Below are positions 44,622 through 53,248 of a stretch of 56,739 nt of DNA, piece by piece. Each line of letters opens with the position of its first letter. Within the stretch, counting starts at the first letter, position 1. This stretch comes from Pseudomonadota bacterium (GTDB lineage Bacteria; Pseudomonadota; Gammaproteobacteria; Burkholderiales; Burkholderiaceae_C). Where the stretch lies: contig JAJXTO010000019.1 in assembly GCA_021783695.1 (NCBI GenBank), positions 1 through 56,739 of the forward strand, given 5' to 3'. The notes beneath the pieces are model-generated. The model saw only the letters and a program-made list of their open reading frames with translations. It did no database searches and was not told the origin of the DNA. A program made the position numbers and the translations under genes.

Positions 44622-45542
44622 ATGCTCCATGTCACTTTGCGGCAGTTGCGTACTTTCGAGGCGGTAGCACGCCTGCGGAGCTTTTCGCGTGCCGCTGAAG
44701 AGCAGCACGTCACCCAGCCCACGGTTTCCAAGCAGATCCGGTTGCTGCAAGATGCCGTCGGGTTGCCGCTGCTGGAGCAGATCGGCAAACGCATCTATCT
44801 CACCCAGGCAGGCGAGGCGCTTTACGCCACGTGTGGCGGCTGGCTGGACACCTGGGGCCGGTTCGAGCAGACGATTGCCGATCTGCGGGGCGTCAAGCAG
44901 GGGCGACTGCGCATCGCCACCGTCACCACCACCAAATATTTCATGCCGCGACTGCTCGGGCCGTTTTGTGCGCAATATCCCGGGATCGATATCGCGCTGG
45001 AAGTGGTCAACCGCGATCGCGTGCTCGAGCGCCTGGCGCGCAATCAGGACGATCTGTATGTGATGGGCGTGCCGCCCGACGACCTGGACATCATCCGCGA
45101 GCCCTTCCTGGAAAATACCCTGATGGTGCTGGCGGCGGCATCGCACCCGTTGGCGCAGCGTCGCAGCATCACCTTGGGCGAGGTGGCCAAGCAGCCTTTC
45201 ATCCTGCGCGAGCGCGGCTCGGGCACGCGGCTGACGGTGGAGCGGATGTTTCGCGAGCGCGGGTTGAGCCTGAACGTGCGCATGGAGCTGGGGAGCAACG
45301 AGGCGATCAAGCAAGCCGTGGCTGGCGGGCTGGGGCTCGGCATTCTGTCACTGAGCACGCTGCATCCCGATCCCAGCCTGGACGAGGTGGCCATGCTCGA
45401 CGTCGAGGACTTTCCTATCCGTCGCCACTGGTATCTGGTGTGGCCTCGCGACAAACAGTTGTCGGTGGTCGCCGCTGCGTTTCTGGATTTTTTGCGCGGG
45501 CACGTCGATTTGCTCATGCATCGCGAACCGCCGCGTGTTTGA
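44622..45542 (+). CDS. LysR-family regulator, CbbR-like, of the dab operon
   Basis: The 306-residue protein has an N-terminal LysR helix-turn-helix (TLRQLRTFEAVARLRSFSRA, QPTVSKQIRLLQDAVG). An effector-binding domain follows, with RLRIATVTTTKYFMPRLLGPF and GSNEAIKQAVAGGLGLGILS, closely like CbbR/CysB-type carbon regulators. Divergent placement 152 bp from dabB and a CbbR-type operator between them suggest that it switches dabAB on under CO2 limitation, sensing a Calvin-cycle or redox metabolite. Confidence 0.88.
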   Translation: MLHVTLRQLRTFEAVARLRSFSRAAEEQHVTQPTVSKQIRLLQDAVGLPLLEQIGKRIYLTQAGEALYATCGGWLDTWGRFEQTIADLRGVKQGRLRIATVTTTKYFMPRLLGPFCAQYPGIDIALEVVNRDRVLERLARNQDDLYVMGVPPDDLDIIREPFLENTLMVLAAASHPLAQRRSITLGEVAKQPFILRERGSGTRLTVERMFRERGLSLNVRMELGSNEAIKQAVAGGLGLGILSLSTLHPDPSLDEVAMLDVEDFPIRRHWYLVWPRDKQLSVVAAAFLDFLRGHVDLLMHREPPRV

Positions 45543-45951
45543 GCGGGCTGCGGTGCGCCTGCGGTCACGCATCTGGATGGTGTTGCCAAGCAGCGCGCTC
45601 GCGCGCTTGCATCAACTGCAACCGCACTTTTCCCGTTCCCGATTTCAGCCGCCCGTCGACGCATTCACCCCTTTGCGGCGCCCGGCATCCAAGTGCGGTG
45701 GGCACCGGTGGTGACCATCGCGCGAGTCATGGCCACGAAAGACCGCCTGCGTGTCCTCCGGCATAGAAGTTGGCGCAGGTTTTGAGAGAACGCAGTGCAG
45801 AAGTGAGTCGGGCCGGGCGACTTCAGAATGCAGAATGCCGGGCGCCACGGCGTAGCACATGCAACTCGGCACCCGACTCCGCGTGGCGTCACGGAACCTG
45901 GAAATGAAAACGCCCAGCTGTGAACAGTTGGACGCTGAATTGTGGTGACGG
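45543..45951. other. Non-coding stretch between the LysR gene and the YidB-like gene
   Basis: About 409 bp with short frames on both strands (for example the minus-strand one at 45645-45872) that have no recognisable domain and no good ribosome-binding site. It contains a CAGCTGT/ACAGTTG imperfect inverted repeat near 45916-45931. Decayed sequence is possible, but no parent gene is identified. Confidence 0.4.
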
Positions 45952-46371
45952 TCAGCCCAGAAACTTGCCCAGCAGCTGCTGGGCCGTGGCCATCAGGTCG
46001 CCCTCGGCGGGCAACTGGCCGTTGGGAGTGAGTTTGTCCACCACATTGGGCAGCGCCTGCGACAGCTCGCTGGCCGCCTGCGCGGGCTGTATGCCGAGCT
46101 TGCTGGCAATGTCGCCCAGCGCACCGCTGCCCAGCACCTGCTGGATCTGCTCGGCGGAAATCGGCAGATTGGCCCCGGTGCCCACCCAGGACTGCGCCAC
46201 ATTGCCCAGCCCGCCCTGTTGGAATTTCTCCAGTAACCCGCCAAGTCCGCCGCTATTGCCCAGAAGCCCCATCACGGCCTGCAGCATCGGGTTGTCCCCC
46301 GCGCCTGCCTGCGCCTGCTGGCCACCCAGCATCTGTCCCAATTCACCCGCCACGCTATCGAACAATCCCAT
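45952..46371 (-). CDS. YidB/DUF937 family protein
   Basis: The 139-residue protein begins [19 protein letters not shown] and has the YidB/DUF937 pattern: [67 protein letters not shown]. It is a small Gly/Gln-rich cytoplasmic protein of unknown function that is widely conserved. GAGATCACC precedes ATG 46371. It is divergent from proA. Confidence 0.88.
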   Translation of the reverse strand: MGLFDSVAGELGQMLGGQQAQAGAGDNPMLQAVMGLLGNSGGLGGLLEKFQQGGLGNVAQSWVGTGANLPISAEQIQQVLGSGALGDIASKLGIQPAQAASELSQALPNVVDKLTPNGQLPAEGDLMATAQQLLGKFLG

Positions 46372-46531
46372 GGTGATCTCCCAAAGTCAAAAAATCAGTG
46401 CAGCAATTCCAAGGCCCTTGACGCACAATTGCAATTCACTCTGCCGCTGTCTTCGTAGCTTAAAGGGATTGCATGAATTTGCGTGCGGTCCGGTCGCCGA
46501 GTCTTTTATTTCTCTGCTTTTTTACAGTTCC

Positions 46532-47824
46532 ATGGATGTCTCTTCTGAACAGATTCACACCCTGATGGCCGACCTGGGCGCCCGCGCCCGATCCGCATCG
46601 CGTGGCATGGCGCGGGCCGGAACGGCGGCAAAGAATCAGGCGCTGTCGGCGCTGGCTGCTGCCATTCGCGCCCATCGTCCTCAATTGCAGGACGCCAATC
46701 TGCGCGATCTGCACGCCGCGCGCGAAGCCGGGCTGGAGAGCGCCTTCATCGATCGCCTGACCCTGAGCGACAAGGTGGTGGAACAGATGGCGCTGAGTTG
46801 CGAGCAGGTGGCCGCCTTGCCCGATCCAGTCGGTGAGATCGAGCATGTCCGCCGTCGCCCATCGGGCATCAACGTGGGGCAGATGCGCGTGCCGCTGGGC
46901 GTGTTCGGCATGATTTATGAAAGCCGCCCGAACGTCACCATCGAAGCGGCGTCGCTGGCCATCAAATCAGGCAACGCAGTCATTCTGCGCGGTGGCTCTG
47001 AAGCCATCCATAGCAACCGCGCACTGGCCGATCTGGTGGCGCGCGCGCTGCAATCCGCCGGACTGCCTGCCGATGCGGTGCAGCTGGTGCCCACCACCGA
47101 CCGCGCCGCCGTGGGGGCGCTGATCACCATGCCGCAGTTTGTCGATGTCATCATCCCGCGCGGCGGCAAGGGACTGATCGAGCGCATCAGCGCCGAGGCG
47201 CGGGTGCCCGTCATCAAGCATCTCGACGGCAACTGCCATGTCTATGTGGACAGCGGTGCCGATCTGGACATGGCAGTGCGCGTGACCGACAACGCCAAGA
47301 CCCAGCGCTACAGCCCTTGCAATGCCGCTGAATCGCTGTTGGTCGCCGCGGACATCGCCCCGGAATTTCTGCCGCGCATCGCCGCGGTGTTTGTGCAGAA
47401 AGGCGTGGAAATGCGCTGCTGCCCGGCCAGCCGCGCGCTGCTTGCCGCCGTGCCCGGCGCTGCGGCCCTGTTGCGCGACGCCACCGAGGCCGACTGGAGC
47501 ACAGAATATCTCGCCCCGATCATCTCCGTCAGGCTCGTGGACGATGTGAACGCGGCCATTGCCCACATCAACCGCTACGGCTCGCAGCACACTGACACCA
47601 TCCTCACCCGCGACCATCCCCGCGCCATGCAGTTCCTGCGCGAGGTCGACTCCGCCAGTGTGATGGTCAACGCCTCCACCCGCTTTGCCGATGGCTTTGA
47701 ATACGGTCTGGGAGCGGAAATCGGCATTTCCACAGATAAATTCCACGCCCGCGGGCCGGTCGGCCTGGAAGGCTTGACCAGCATGAAATGGGTGGTTTTC
47801 GGCGACGGCGAAGTACGCAACTGA
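46532..47824 (+). CDS. proA: Glutamate-5-semialdehyde dehydrogenase (gamma-glutamyl phosphate reductase)
   Basis: The 430-residue protein is an aldehyde dehydrogenase superfamily member with ProA landmarks: [46 protein letters not shown], the catalytic Cys in [12 protein letters not shown], and [20 protein letters not shown]. It reduces gamma-glutamyl phosphate to glutamate semialdehyde in proline synthesis. The frame is open from 45920, but ATG 46532 ([12 protein letters not shown]) fits the family. No ribosome-binding site is clear. proB is not in the window. Confidence 0.96.
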   Translation: MDVSSEQIHTLMADLGARARSASRGMARAGTAAKNQALSALAAAIRAHRPQLQDANLRDLHAAREAGLESAFIDRLTLSDKVVEQMALSCEQVAALPDPVGEIEHVRRRPSGINVGQMRVPLGVFGMIYESRPNVTIEAASLAIKSGNAVILRGGSEAIHSNRALADLVARALQSAGLPADAVQLVPTTDRAAVGALITMPQFVDVIIPRGGKGLIERISAEARVPVIKHLDGNCHVYVDSGADLDMAVRVTDNAKTQRYSPCNAAESLLVAADIAPEFLPRIAAVFVQKGVEMRCCPASRALLAAVPGAAALLRDATEADWSTEYLAPIISVRLVDDVNAAIAHINRYGSQHTDTILTRDHPRAMQFLREVDSASVMVNASTRFADGFEYGLGAEIGISTDKFHARGPVGLEGLTSMKWVVFGDGEVRN

Positions 47825-47838
47825 CTTTCCCTTCCAAT

Positions 47839-48138
47839 ATGACCTCTCCCCAGATCGAGACCGCCGTCCTCACCCTGCCCACCTTGCTGCGCATCAATGC
47901 TGCCATTGGCGTGGGTTTTGGCCTGCTCAGCGCCCTGCTCACGGCCATTGTGAAATGGCGCGACTTCAATGGCGTCGAGCTATTGGCCATCCTGCCCGGT
48001 GCGGTGTTTTTCAACACCCTGGCGCTGGTGTTCGCGACCCTGGTGGGGTATTGGCTGTACCGCTGGCTGGCCGAACGCCAGCGCTTGAGTCTGCATCACC
48101 TGCACACGCGGCGCACCCATCCGCATAAATCGGCCTGA
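47839..48138 (+). CDS. Small two-helix membrane protein of unknown function
   Basis: The 99-residue protein begins MTSPQIETAVLTLPTLLRIN. It has two predicted membrane helices, AAIGVGFGLLSALLTAIV and LLAILPGAVFFNTLALVFAT, and a basic His/Arg-rich tail (HHLHTRRTHPHKSA). No family was recognised. It starts 14 bp after proA and ends 20 bp before the first secreted DsrE-like gene, so it may be co-transcribed with either. Confidence 0.65.
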   Translation: MTSPQIETAVLTLPTLLRINAAIGVGFGLLSALLTAIVKWRDFNGVELLAILPGAVFFNTLALVFATLVGYWLYRWLAERQRLSLHHLHTRRTHPHKSA

Positions 48139-48158
48139 CCAGACACAAGGAGATTTCC

Positions 48159-48626
48159 ATGAACCCACGCGACCGCATCAGACTGCTCGGCGCCGGACTC
48201 ATCGGCCTGGGCGGAGCCCAACTCGCGCAGGCGCAGACCCAAGGGCCGGTCCCAGCGCAGCAGATTTCCAGTGAACCGTGGAAAGTCGTATTTCAGATCA
48301 GTGACGGATTGGAGCAGGCCTATGAAGGCCTGATCAACATCCAGAACGTGCTGGAGCTCGATCCCAAAATGCAGTTCATCGTCGTGGGCTACGGCAAGGC
48401 TATCCACTTTTTGCTCAATGGCGCAAAAACCCCGCAGGGCGCGCTGTTCTCCGGGATGATTGGCGATCTGGCCAATCAGGGTGTGCAGTTCAAGGCCTGC
48501 AACAACACCCTGACCTTCCTCAAAATCCCCCTGAGCGAGCTGGTGCTCGAAGCCTCCGTCGTGCCCGCCGGGGTGTACGAACTGGTGAAACTCCAGTCCG
48601 AAGGCTGGTACTACATCAAACCCTGA
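48159..48626 (+). CDS. Secreted DsrE-like protein upstream of fccAB
   Basis: The 155-residue protein has a signal peptide (NPRDRIRLLGAGLIGLGGAQ, cleavage after AQA) and a DsrE-fold domain: WKVVFQISDGLEQAYEGLIN, QFIVVGYGKAIHFLL, VQFKACNNTLTFLKIPL and VVPAGVYELVKLQSEGWYY. AAGGAG precedes ATG 48159. The conserved Cys in ACNNT could carry a sulfane sulfur, as in cytoplasmic DsrE/TusD. The same type of protein is encoded right after fccB (50638), so this pair frames the sulfide dehydrogenase. Confidence 0.82.
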   Translation: MNPRDRIRLLGAGLIGLGGAQLAQAQTQGPVPAQQISSEPWKVVFQISDGLEQAYEGLINIQNVLELDPKMQFIVVGYGKAIHFLLNGAKTPQGALFSGMIGDLANQGVQFKACNNTLTFLKIPLSELVLEASVVPAGVYELVKLQSEGWYYIKP

Positions 48627-48691
48627 ATCCAGCCCCAGGGGCCGCCGTGCGCGGTCCTTCGCGGTGCCGTGCGGTTTACAGATACGCGCTA

Positions 48692-48707
48692 TGTGACCGC
48701 GGTCACA
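48692..48707. promoter_or_regulatory. Perfect CRP-type palindrome upstream of fccAB
   Basis: TGTGACCGCGGTCACA is a 16-bp perfect palindrome matching the CRP core TGTGA-N6-TCACA exactly. It lies 167 bp before the fccA start and 66 bp after the DsrE-like stop. A CRP/FNR-superfamily regulator may control the sulfide-oxidation genes. Confidence 0.6.
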
Positions 48708-48873
48708 CGGCAGATTACATACTGCCCTCAGTATTGACTCCGCGCAAACACACGGGAAGCCTGCTGGTTCTCCCGAATGTTTCCATTTGATACATTCCGA
48801 TACCTTCTGTTTTAGATCAAGGATTGTTGATGTTTTCCATCACCAAGCGGATCCGTCACCAAGGAGACATCGG

Positions 48874-49176
48874 ATGTTGCGCAAACTGCTGTTGACTTCA
48901 CTTCTGTGTGCCGCAGGCGCGGCGCAGGCGGCCACTCCCGTGGTCACCCCAGGCCAGTCTCTGGCCGCCACCTGTTTCAACTGCCATGGGCCGCAGGGTG
49001 TGTCGACCGGCGCCATTCCGTCGCTGGCTGGGCGCACCTCGGCGTCGATCGTGGACACCTTGGCGGAATACAAAACGGGCAAACGCACCGGCACCATCAT
49101 GCCGCAGATCGCCAAGGGCTATACCGACGCCCAGATCCAGCTCATCGCCGCCTATTTCTCGCAGCAAAAACCCTGA
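48874..49176 (+). CDS. fccA: Sulfide dehydrogenase cytochrome subunit (monohaem FccA)
   Basis: The 100-residue protein has a signal peptide (MLRKLLLTSLLCAAGAAQA) and one CxxCH haem site, ATCFNCHGPQGVS; the sixth ligand Met is likely in GTIMPQIAKGYTD. The small one-haem form resembles the about 10-kDa subunit of Chlorobium rather than the dihaem Allochromatium FccA. It accepts electrons from the flavin subunit encoded 13 bp downstream. AAGGAGA precedes ATG 48874; the frame to 48787 lacks support. Confidence 0.9.
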   Translation: MLRKLLLTSLLCAAGAAQAATPVVTPGQSLAATCFNCHGPQGVSTGAIPSLAGRTSASIVDTLAEYKTGKRTGTIMPQIAKGYTDAQIQLIAAYFSQQKP

Positions 49177-49189
49177 GGACGCCACCATC

Positions 49190-50482
49190 ATGCAATCACG
49201 TCGCAAATTCCTGGCCGGTGCCGCCACCATGGGTGCCATCGGCCTCGCGCCTGTCCTGTCGGGCTGCGCCAGCACCACGCGCAGCGCTGCGGGCAAAGGC
49301 AAGATCGTCATCGTTGGCGCCGGCTATGGCGGCTCCACGGCGGCCAAATACATCCGTGAATGGTCGAACAACGCGCTGTCGGTCACGGTAGTCGAGCCGG
49401 GCGATGCCTTCATCTCCTGCCCGATCTCCAATCTGGTGATCGCCGGGGCGAAGTCGATGCAGGACATCACCATCTCCTACGACGATCTGCGCAAGCGCCA
49501 CGGGGTGAACTGGATCAAGAGCACGGTGGAAAGCATCGACCCCGCCAAGCACACGCTGAAGCTGGCCAATGGCGACACCCTGCAGTACGACAAGCTGGTG
49601 CTGTCGCCCGGTATCGACTTGATGTTCGATACCGTCAAAGGCCTCAGGGCGGCGAATGAATCGGGAAAAATCCTGCAAAGCATGAAGGCCGGCCCGGAAA
49701 CCGTGGCACTGCGCAAGCAGGTCGAATCCATGCGCGACGGCGGCGTGTTCGCCATCACCGTACCGCTGGCGCCGTTTCGCTGCCCACCCGGACCCTATGA
49801 ACGCGCCACGCTGGTTGCGGCTTACTTCAAGCAGCACAAACCCAAATCCAAAGTGCTGATTTTCGACGCCAACGACAAGGTGCAGTCGAAAGAGCCCCTG
49901 TTCAAGAAGGCCTGGGCCGAGCAATACAAGGACATGATCGAGTACATCCCCGATCACAAGGTGGTCGGAGTGAATGCCGACCGCATGGAACTGGAGTTCG
50001 AGGTCAATGACCCGGTGAAGGCCGATGTGCTCAATGTCATTCCGACGCAACGCGCCGGCGTCATTGCGCAGAAAACCGGGCTGGCGAACATGAACGCGCG
50101 CTGGTGCGCGGTGGACTACATGACCTTCGAATCTGCGGTGCACAAGGACATTCATGTGCTGGGCGACTCCATCCAGATCTCGCCGCTCATGCCCAAGTCC
50201 GGCCACATGGCCAACCAGCATGCCAAGGTGGCTGCAGCGGCCATTGTGTCCATGCTGTATGACCAGCCGGTCAACCCGCATCCGGTGGTGATGAACACCT
50301 GTTACAGCATGGTGAACTTCAAGGACGCCATCCACGTCGCCACTGTGCATCAGTACGACGCGGAGAAAAAAACCTTCCTCACCGTGCCCGGATCGGGAGG
50401 CATTTCCGCAGGCATCACCGAGTTGGAGGGGGTGTACGCCGAAGCCTGGGCGCACAACATCTGGCGGGACAGCCTGTCCTGA
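49190..50482 (+). CDS. fccB: Flavocytochrome c sulfide dehydrogenase, flavin subunit
   Basis: The 430-residue protein has a Tat signal (SRRKFLAGAAT) with a lipobox-like LSGC at residues 23-26. An FAD-binding motif follows (KIVIVGAGYGGSTAAKYIRE). The two redox-active Cys of FccB are present in FISCPISNLV and NTCYSMVNFKD, and a C-terminal ITELEGVYAEAWAHNIW block is typical. It oxidises sulfide to sulfane sulfur or polysulfide in the periplasm. A membrane-anchored form is possible because of the lipobox. It is followed by a terminator and a second DsrE-like gene. Confidence 0.95.
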   Translation: MQSRRKFLAGAATMGAIGLAPVLSGCASTTRSAAGKGKIVIVGAGYGGSTAAKYIREWSNNALSVTVVEPGDAFISCPISNLVIAGAKSMQDITISYDDLRKRHGVNWIKSTVESIDPAKHTLKLANGDTLQYDKLVLSPGIDLMFDTVKGLRAANESGKILQSMKAGPETVALRKQVESMRDGGVFAITVPLAPFRCPPGPYERATLVAAYFKQHKPKSKVLIFDANDKVQSKEPLFKKAWAEQYKDMIEYIPDHKVVGVNADRMELEFEVNDPVKADVLNVIPTQRAGVIAQKTGLANMNARWCAVDYMTFESAVHKDIHVLGDSIQISPLMPKSGHMANQHAKVAAAAIVSMLYDQPVNPHPVVMNTCYSMVNFKDAIHVATVHQYDAEKKTFLTVPGSGGISAGITELEGVYAEAWAHNIWRDSLS

Positions 50483-50555
50483 TGGAAAGCCGACACGCCG
50501 CAGGGTTTGGCTGAACTACGGATTGTGCGGCGTGTCGTTCATAGGCATCATGCAT

Positions 50556-50585
50556 GGGTCGATCGTGCATCGGCCCCTTTTTTTT
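50556..50585 (+). terminator. Rho-independent terminator after fccB
   Basis: GGGTCGAT (556-563) pairs with ATCGGCCC (569-576; one T-G pair) around CGTGC, followed by one C and eight T. It separates fccAB from the DsrE-like gene at 50638 and may partly limit read-through. Confidence 0.85.
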
Positions 50586-50637
50586 CGTCCGAGCGCCAGA
50601 AGAGCGCAGGGCGGCAACCATCCCAAGGAGGAGACAT

Positions 50638-51102
50638 ATGGAAAACACACCGAATCGCCGCAAGGCACTCGCCGCAGCAACCGTAGGCGCCGCGGCGCTG
50701 ATGGTCAGCACCACCGCCCGCGCACAGGGTCGTGCAGACAAGGAAGGTCCCGTGAAAGTGGTCTATCACGTCACCCAGGGCGACGCGCAAGGTTCGCGTT
50801 GCCTGGGCAATGTGCGCAACCATCTGGCCGCCGATCCCACTGCGAAAATCGTGGTTGTGGGGAACGGCGCGGGCATCGACTTCATGCTCAACGGCGCGGT
50901 GGACGGAAAAGGCGCGGAGTTCGCCGGGCTGATCGGCGGACTGGCTTCGCAGGGCGTCTCGTTCCGGGTCTGCAACAACACCCTGACCAGCCGCAAGATT
51001 CCGAAAGACCGCGTGCTGCTCGACGCCACCATCGTCCCCTCGGGCGTGGCCGAGTCCGCCAATCTGCAGTACCGCGAGGGCTACGCCTATATCTGCCCTT
51101 GA
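50638..51102 (+). CDS. Secreted DsrE-like protein downstream of fccAB
   Basis: The 154-residue protein has a likely Tat signal (NRRKALAAATVGAAALMVS, cleavage near ARAQ) and a DsrE-type domain: VKVVYHVTQGDAQGSRCLGN, AKIVVVGNGAGIDFMLNGAV, FRVCNNTLTSRKIPKDRVL and IVPSGVAESANLQYREGYAY. Besides the conserved Cys in VCNNT it has Cys in GSRCLGN and in the final YICP, two more than its paralogue at 48159. AAGGAGGAG precedes ATG 50638. It is a candidate periplasmic sulfur carrier for the FccAB reaction; this is inference. Confidence 0.82.
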   Translation: MENTPNRRKALAAATVGAAALMVSTTARAQGRADKEGPVKVVYHVTQGDAQGSRCLGNVRNHLAADPTAKIVVVGNGAGIDFMLNGAVDGKGAEFAGLIGGLASQGVSFRVCNNTLTSRKIPKDRVLLDATIVPSGVAESANLQYREGYAYICP

Positions 51103-51127
51103 GTTGACGCCACACTGTGGCGTTTGA

Positions 51128-51180
51128 GCCGCGCTGGCATGTCCGCCCCGCTTTGGTGGATTTCACCCGCGCGGCTTTTT
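51128..51180 (+). terminator. Terminator-like hairpin before rsmB
   Basis: GCCGCGC (128-134) pairs with GCGCGGC (169-175) and is followed by five T; the loop is long (34 nt). A short CGCCAC/GTGGCG hairpin at 51108-51122 precedes it. It would end the DsrE-like transcript and argues that rsmB starts after 51180. Confidence 0.55.
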
Positions 51181-51201
51181 CATGCCTGCACGGATAATGT
51201 G

Positions 51202-52578
51202 CAGGTGACTTCGCCCACCCCGCCCAACCCGTCGCCCCCCAATCTGCGCCCGCTTTGGCGTGACCTGATGGCCTGTGCCCAATTGGTGGGCGCCGTGCAG
51301 GATGGCGCATCGCTTGCCACCGCGTTGCCGCAAGCCGCAGCGCGCGGCAAATGGGATGCCGCGCAGCGCGGCGCGGCGCAGGCGCTGACTTTTGCCGTGC
51401 TGCGCCATCTGGGCACGGCGCGCGCGGCCTTGTCGGCGCTGCAGCCCAAGGCCATCCACCCACCTTTGCTGCGCGATGCGCTGCACACCGCGTTGGTGCT
51501 GTTGCTGCCCGACACTGCCGTGCAATACGCCGCGCACACCGTGGTCAATCAGGCGGTGGAAGCCTGCAAGCGCACCCCCGCCTTGTGTCACGCCGGAGGT
51601 TTTGTCAACGCCGTGTTGCGGCGTTTCATCGCCAGCCCGGATTTGCTGAGCACCGTTTGCGCCGCATCGACAGAAGCCCGCTGGAACCATCCGCACTGGT
51701 GGGTCGAGACACTGCGAGCCGCTTACCCGCAACGCTGGGAAGGCGTGCTCGACGTCGCCCAGCGCCAGCCAACGATGACCCTGCGAGTGAACACCCGGCG
51801 CATCTCCCGCGCGGACTATCAGACGGCACTGAACGCGTGCGGACTGCACAGCGTGGCGCCGACCGATCCCCTGCTCGACCAGGCGCTGATGTTGCAGCAG
51901 CCTGTCGCGGTGGAGCGCCTTCCCGGTTTCGCGTCCGGCTGGGTGAGCGTGCAGGACGCCGCAGCGCAATACGCCGCCGCGCTGCTGGACGCGCAGCCGG
52001 GCCAGCGCGTACTCGACGCCTGCGCCGCGCCGGGCGGCAAGACCGCGCATCTGCTCGAACGTGCCGACTGCACCGTGCTCGCACTGGACAAAGACGTGCA
52101 GCGCCTGCACCGCGTGGACGAGACGCTGCGCCGCCTCGGGCTGCAGGCGCGCACCCAGGCCGCCGATGCCGCACGCCCGTCGGACTGGTGGGACGGCCGA
52201 CACTTCGACCGCATCCTGCTCGATGCGCCATGTAGCGCCTCGGGCATCTCCCGCCGCCATCCCGACATCCGTTGGCTGCGCCGCGCCGCAGATATTCCCA
52301 CATTGGCCGCCGTCCAGACCGCGCTGCTTGACGCGCTCTGGCCGCTGCTGCAACCCGGCGGCAAGCTGCTCTATGTCACCTGCTCGGTGTTTCCGCAAGA
52401 GGGGACCGAGCAGGCCGCTGCCTTCCTCGCCCGCCATGCCGATGCGATAGCATCGGCGGCGCCGGGCCAGTTGCTGCCGCAGGAGCCCCAGCACAGCATG
52501 GATGGCAACGCTGCGGCGTCTCCCGCGCCCCATTCGCAAGACGGTTTTTTCTACGCCCTGTTCACCAAATCCTCGTGA
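51202..52578 (+). CDS. rsmB: 16S rRNA (cytosine-967-C5)-methyltransferase
   Basis: A Fmu/RsmB protein of about 458 residues: an N-terminal NusB-like domain (AAQRGAAQALTFAVLRHLG, HTVVNQAVEACKR) and a C-terminal SAM methyltransferase domain. The latter has VLDACAAPGGKTAHLLE, ILLDAPCSASGISRRHPDIRW and the catalytic Cys motif YVTCSVFPQEG. It methylates C967 of 16S rRNA. The frame is open from 51124, but that part contains the terminator-like hairpin; GTG 51202 (or 51208) is the more likely start. It overlaps the DUF4390 gene. Confidence 0.9.
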   Translation, partial: QVTSPTPPNPSPPNLRPLWRDLMACAQLVGAVQDGASLATALPQAAARGKWDAAQRGAAQALTFAVLRHLGTARAALSALQPKAIHPPLLRDALHTALVLLLPDTAVQYAAHTVVNQAVEACKRTPALCHAGGFVNAVLRRFIASPDLLSTVCAASTEARWNHPHWWVETLRAAYPQRWEGVLDVAQRQPTMTLRVNTRRISRADYQTALNACGLHSVAPTDPLLDQALMLQQPVAVERLPGFASGWVSVQDAAAQYAAALLDAQPGQRVLDACAAPGGKTAHLLERADCTVLALDKDVQRLHRVDETLRRLGLQARTQAADAARPSDWWDGRHFDRILLDAPCSASGISRRHPDIRWLRRAADIPTLAAVQTALLDALWPLLQPGGKLLYVTCSVFPQEGTEQAAAFLARHADAIASAAPGQLLPQEPQHSMDGNAAASPAPHSQDGFFYALFTKSS

Positions 52579-53165
52579 AGTCCGCGCGCCCAAGCCCCAA
52601 CTTCCAGCGTCGCAAGCTGTTGCGCGCCGGTCTGGCGCTGGCTGTCGGCGCCAGCACAGTGCAATGCGCGCAAGCCATCTCAGTGGACACGGAGCCGCTG
52701 ATGCTGACCATGAGCCCCGAGGGACTGTTCGTTACCACCGCAGCGGTGTTTGCGCTGCCACGCAGCCTGGAAGATGTGCTGACTCGCGGCATCCCGCTGT
52801 ATTTCGAAACCGTGGCCACCGTGGTGCGACCGCGCTGGTACTGGTTCGACGACGAGGTGGCGCAGGCCAGGCGCGAAGTGCGGCTGGCGTATCAGCCGTT
52901 GCTGCAGCGCTACCGCGTTTCGGTGGGCGGACTGCAGCAGAACTATGACAACCTCGACGAAGCGCTGGGCGTGGTGCAGCGCACGCGGCATTTGCGGATT
53001 GCAGAGGCGGCGCAACTCGTGCCCGGACAGCGCTACCAACTCGACGCGCGCTTCCGCCTCGATCTGTCGCAACTGCCGCGGCCATTCCAGATCAACATTT
53101 CGTCGCAATCCGACTGGAAGATCGAAGCCACCTTCCCGTCCCAAGCCTTCGTCTGGACGCCCTGA
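52575..53165 (+). CDS. DUF4390 exported protein
   Basis: The 196-residue protein has an N-terminal basic/hydrophobic export signal (RRKLLRAGLALAVGAS, cleavage near AQA) and the DUF4390 core: LTRGIPLYFETVATVVRPRW and YWFDDEVAQARREVRLAYQP. The start codon GTG overlaps the rsmB stop (GTGA). DUF4390 genes typically sit between rsmB and ntrY in betaproteobacteria; the function is unknown, probably envelope-related. Confidence 0.9.
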   Translation: MKSARPSPNFQRRKLLRAGLALAVGASTVQCAQAISVDTEPLMLTMSPEGLFVTTAAVFALPRSLEDVLTRGIPLYFETVATVVRPRWYWFDDEVAQARREVRLAYQPLLQRYRVSVGGLQQNYDNLDEALGVVQRTRHLRIAEAAQLVPGQRYQLDARFRLDLSQLPRPFQINISSQSDWKIEATFPSQAFVWTP

Positions 53166-53248
53166 GATGAAACACTCCCCGGACTCGCCCAGCGCGTTTC
53201 TCTCCGATAGGGGTGTCAACTCCTACGGAACGGCCGTGCGGAACTGAC

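Noticed and set aside
45645..45872. Short minus-strand frame in the gap after the LysR gene
   Set aside because: No ribosome-binding site, no family, atypical composition.
48816..48831. ATCAA-GGATTG-TTGAT inverted repeat before fccA, looked like an FNR site
   Set aside because: The half-sites point the wrong way and have N6 rather than N4 spacing (FNR is TTGAT-N4-ATCAA), so no FNR call is made.
49196..50455. A 419-codon minus-strand frame
   Set aside because: It is opposite fccB and lacks motifs.
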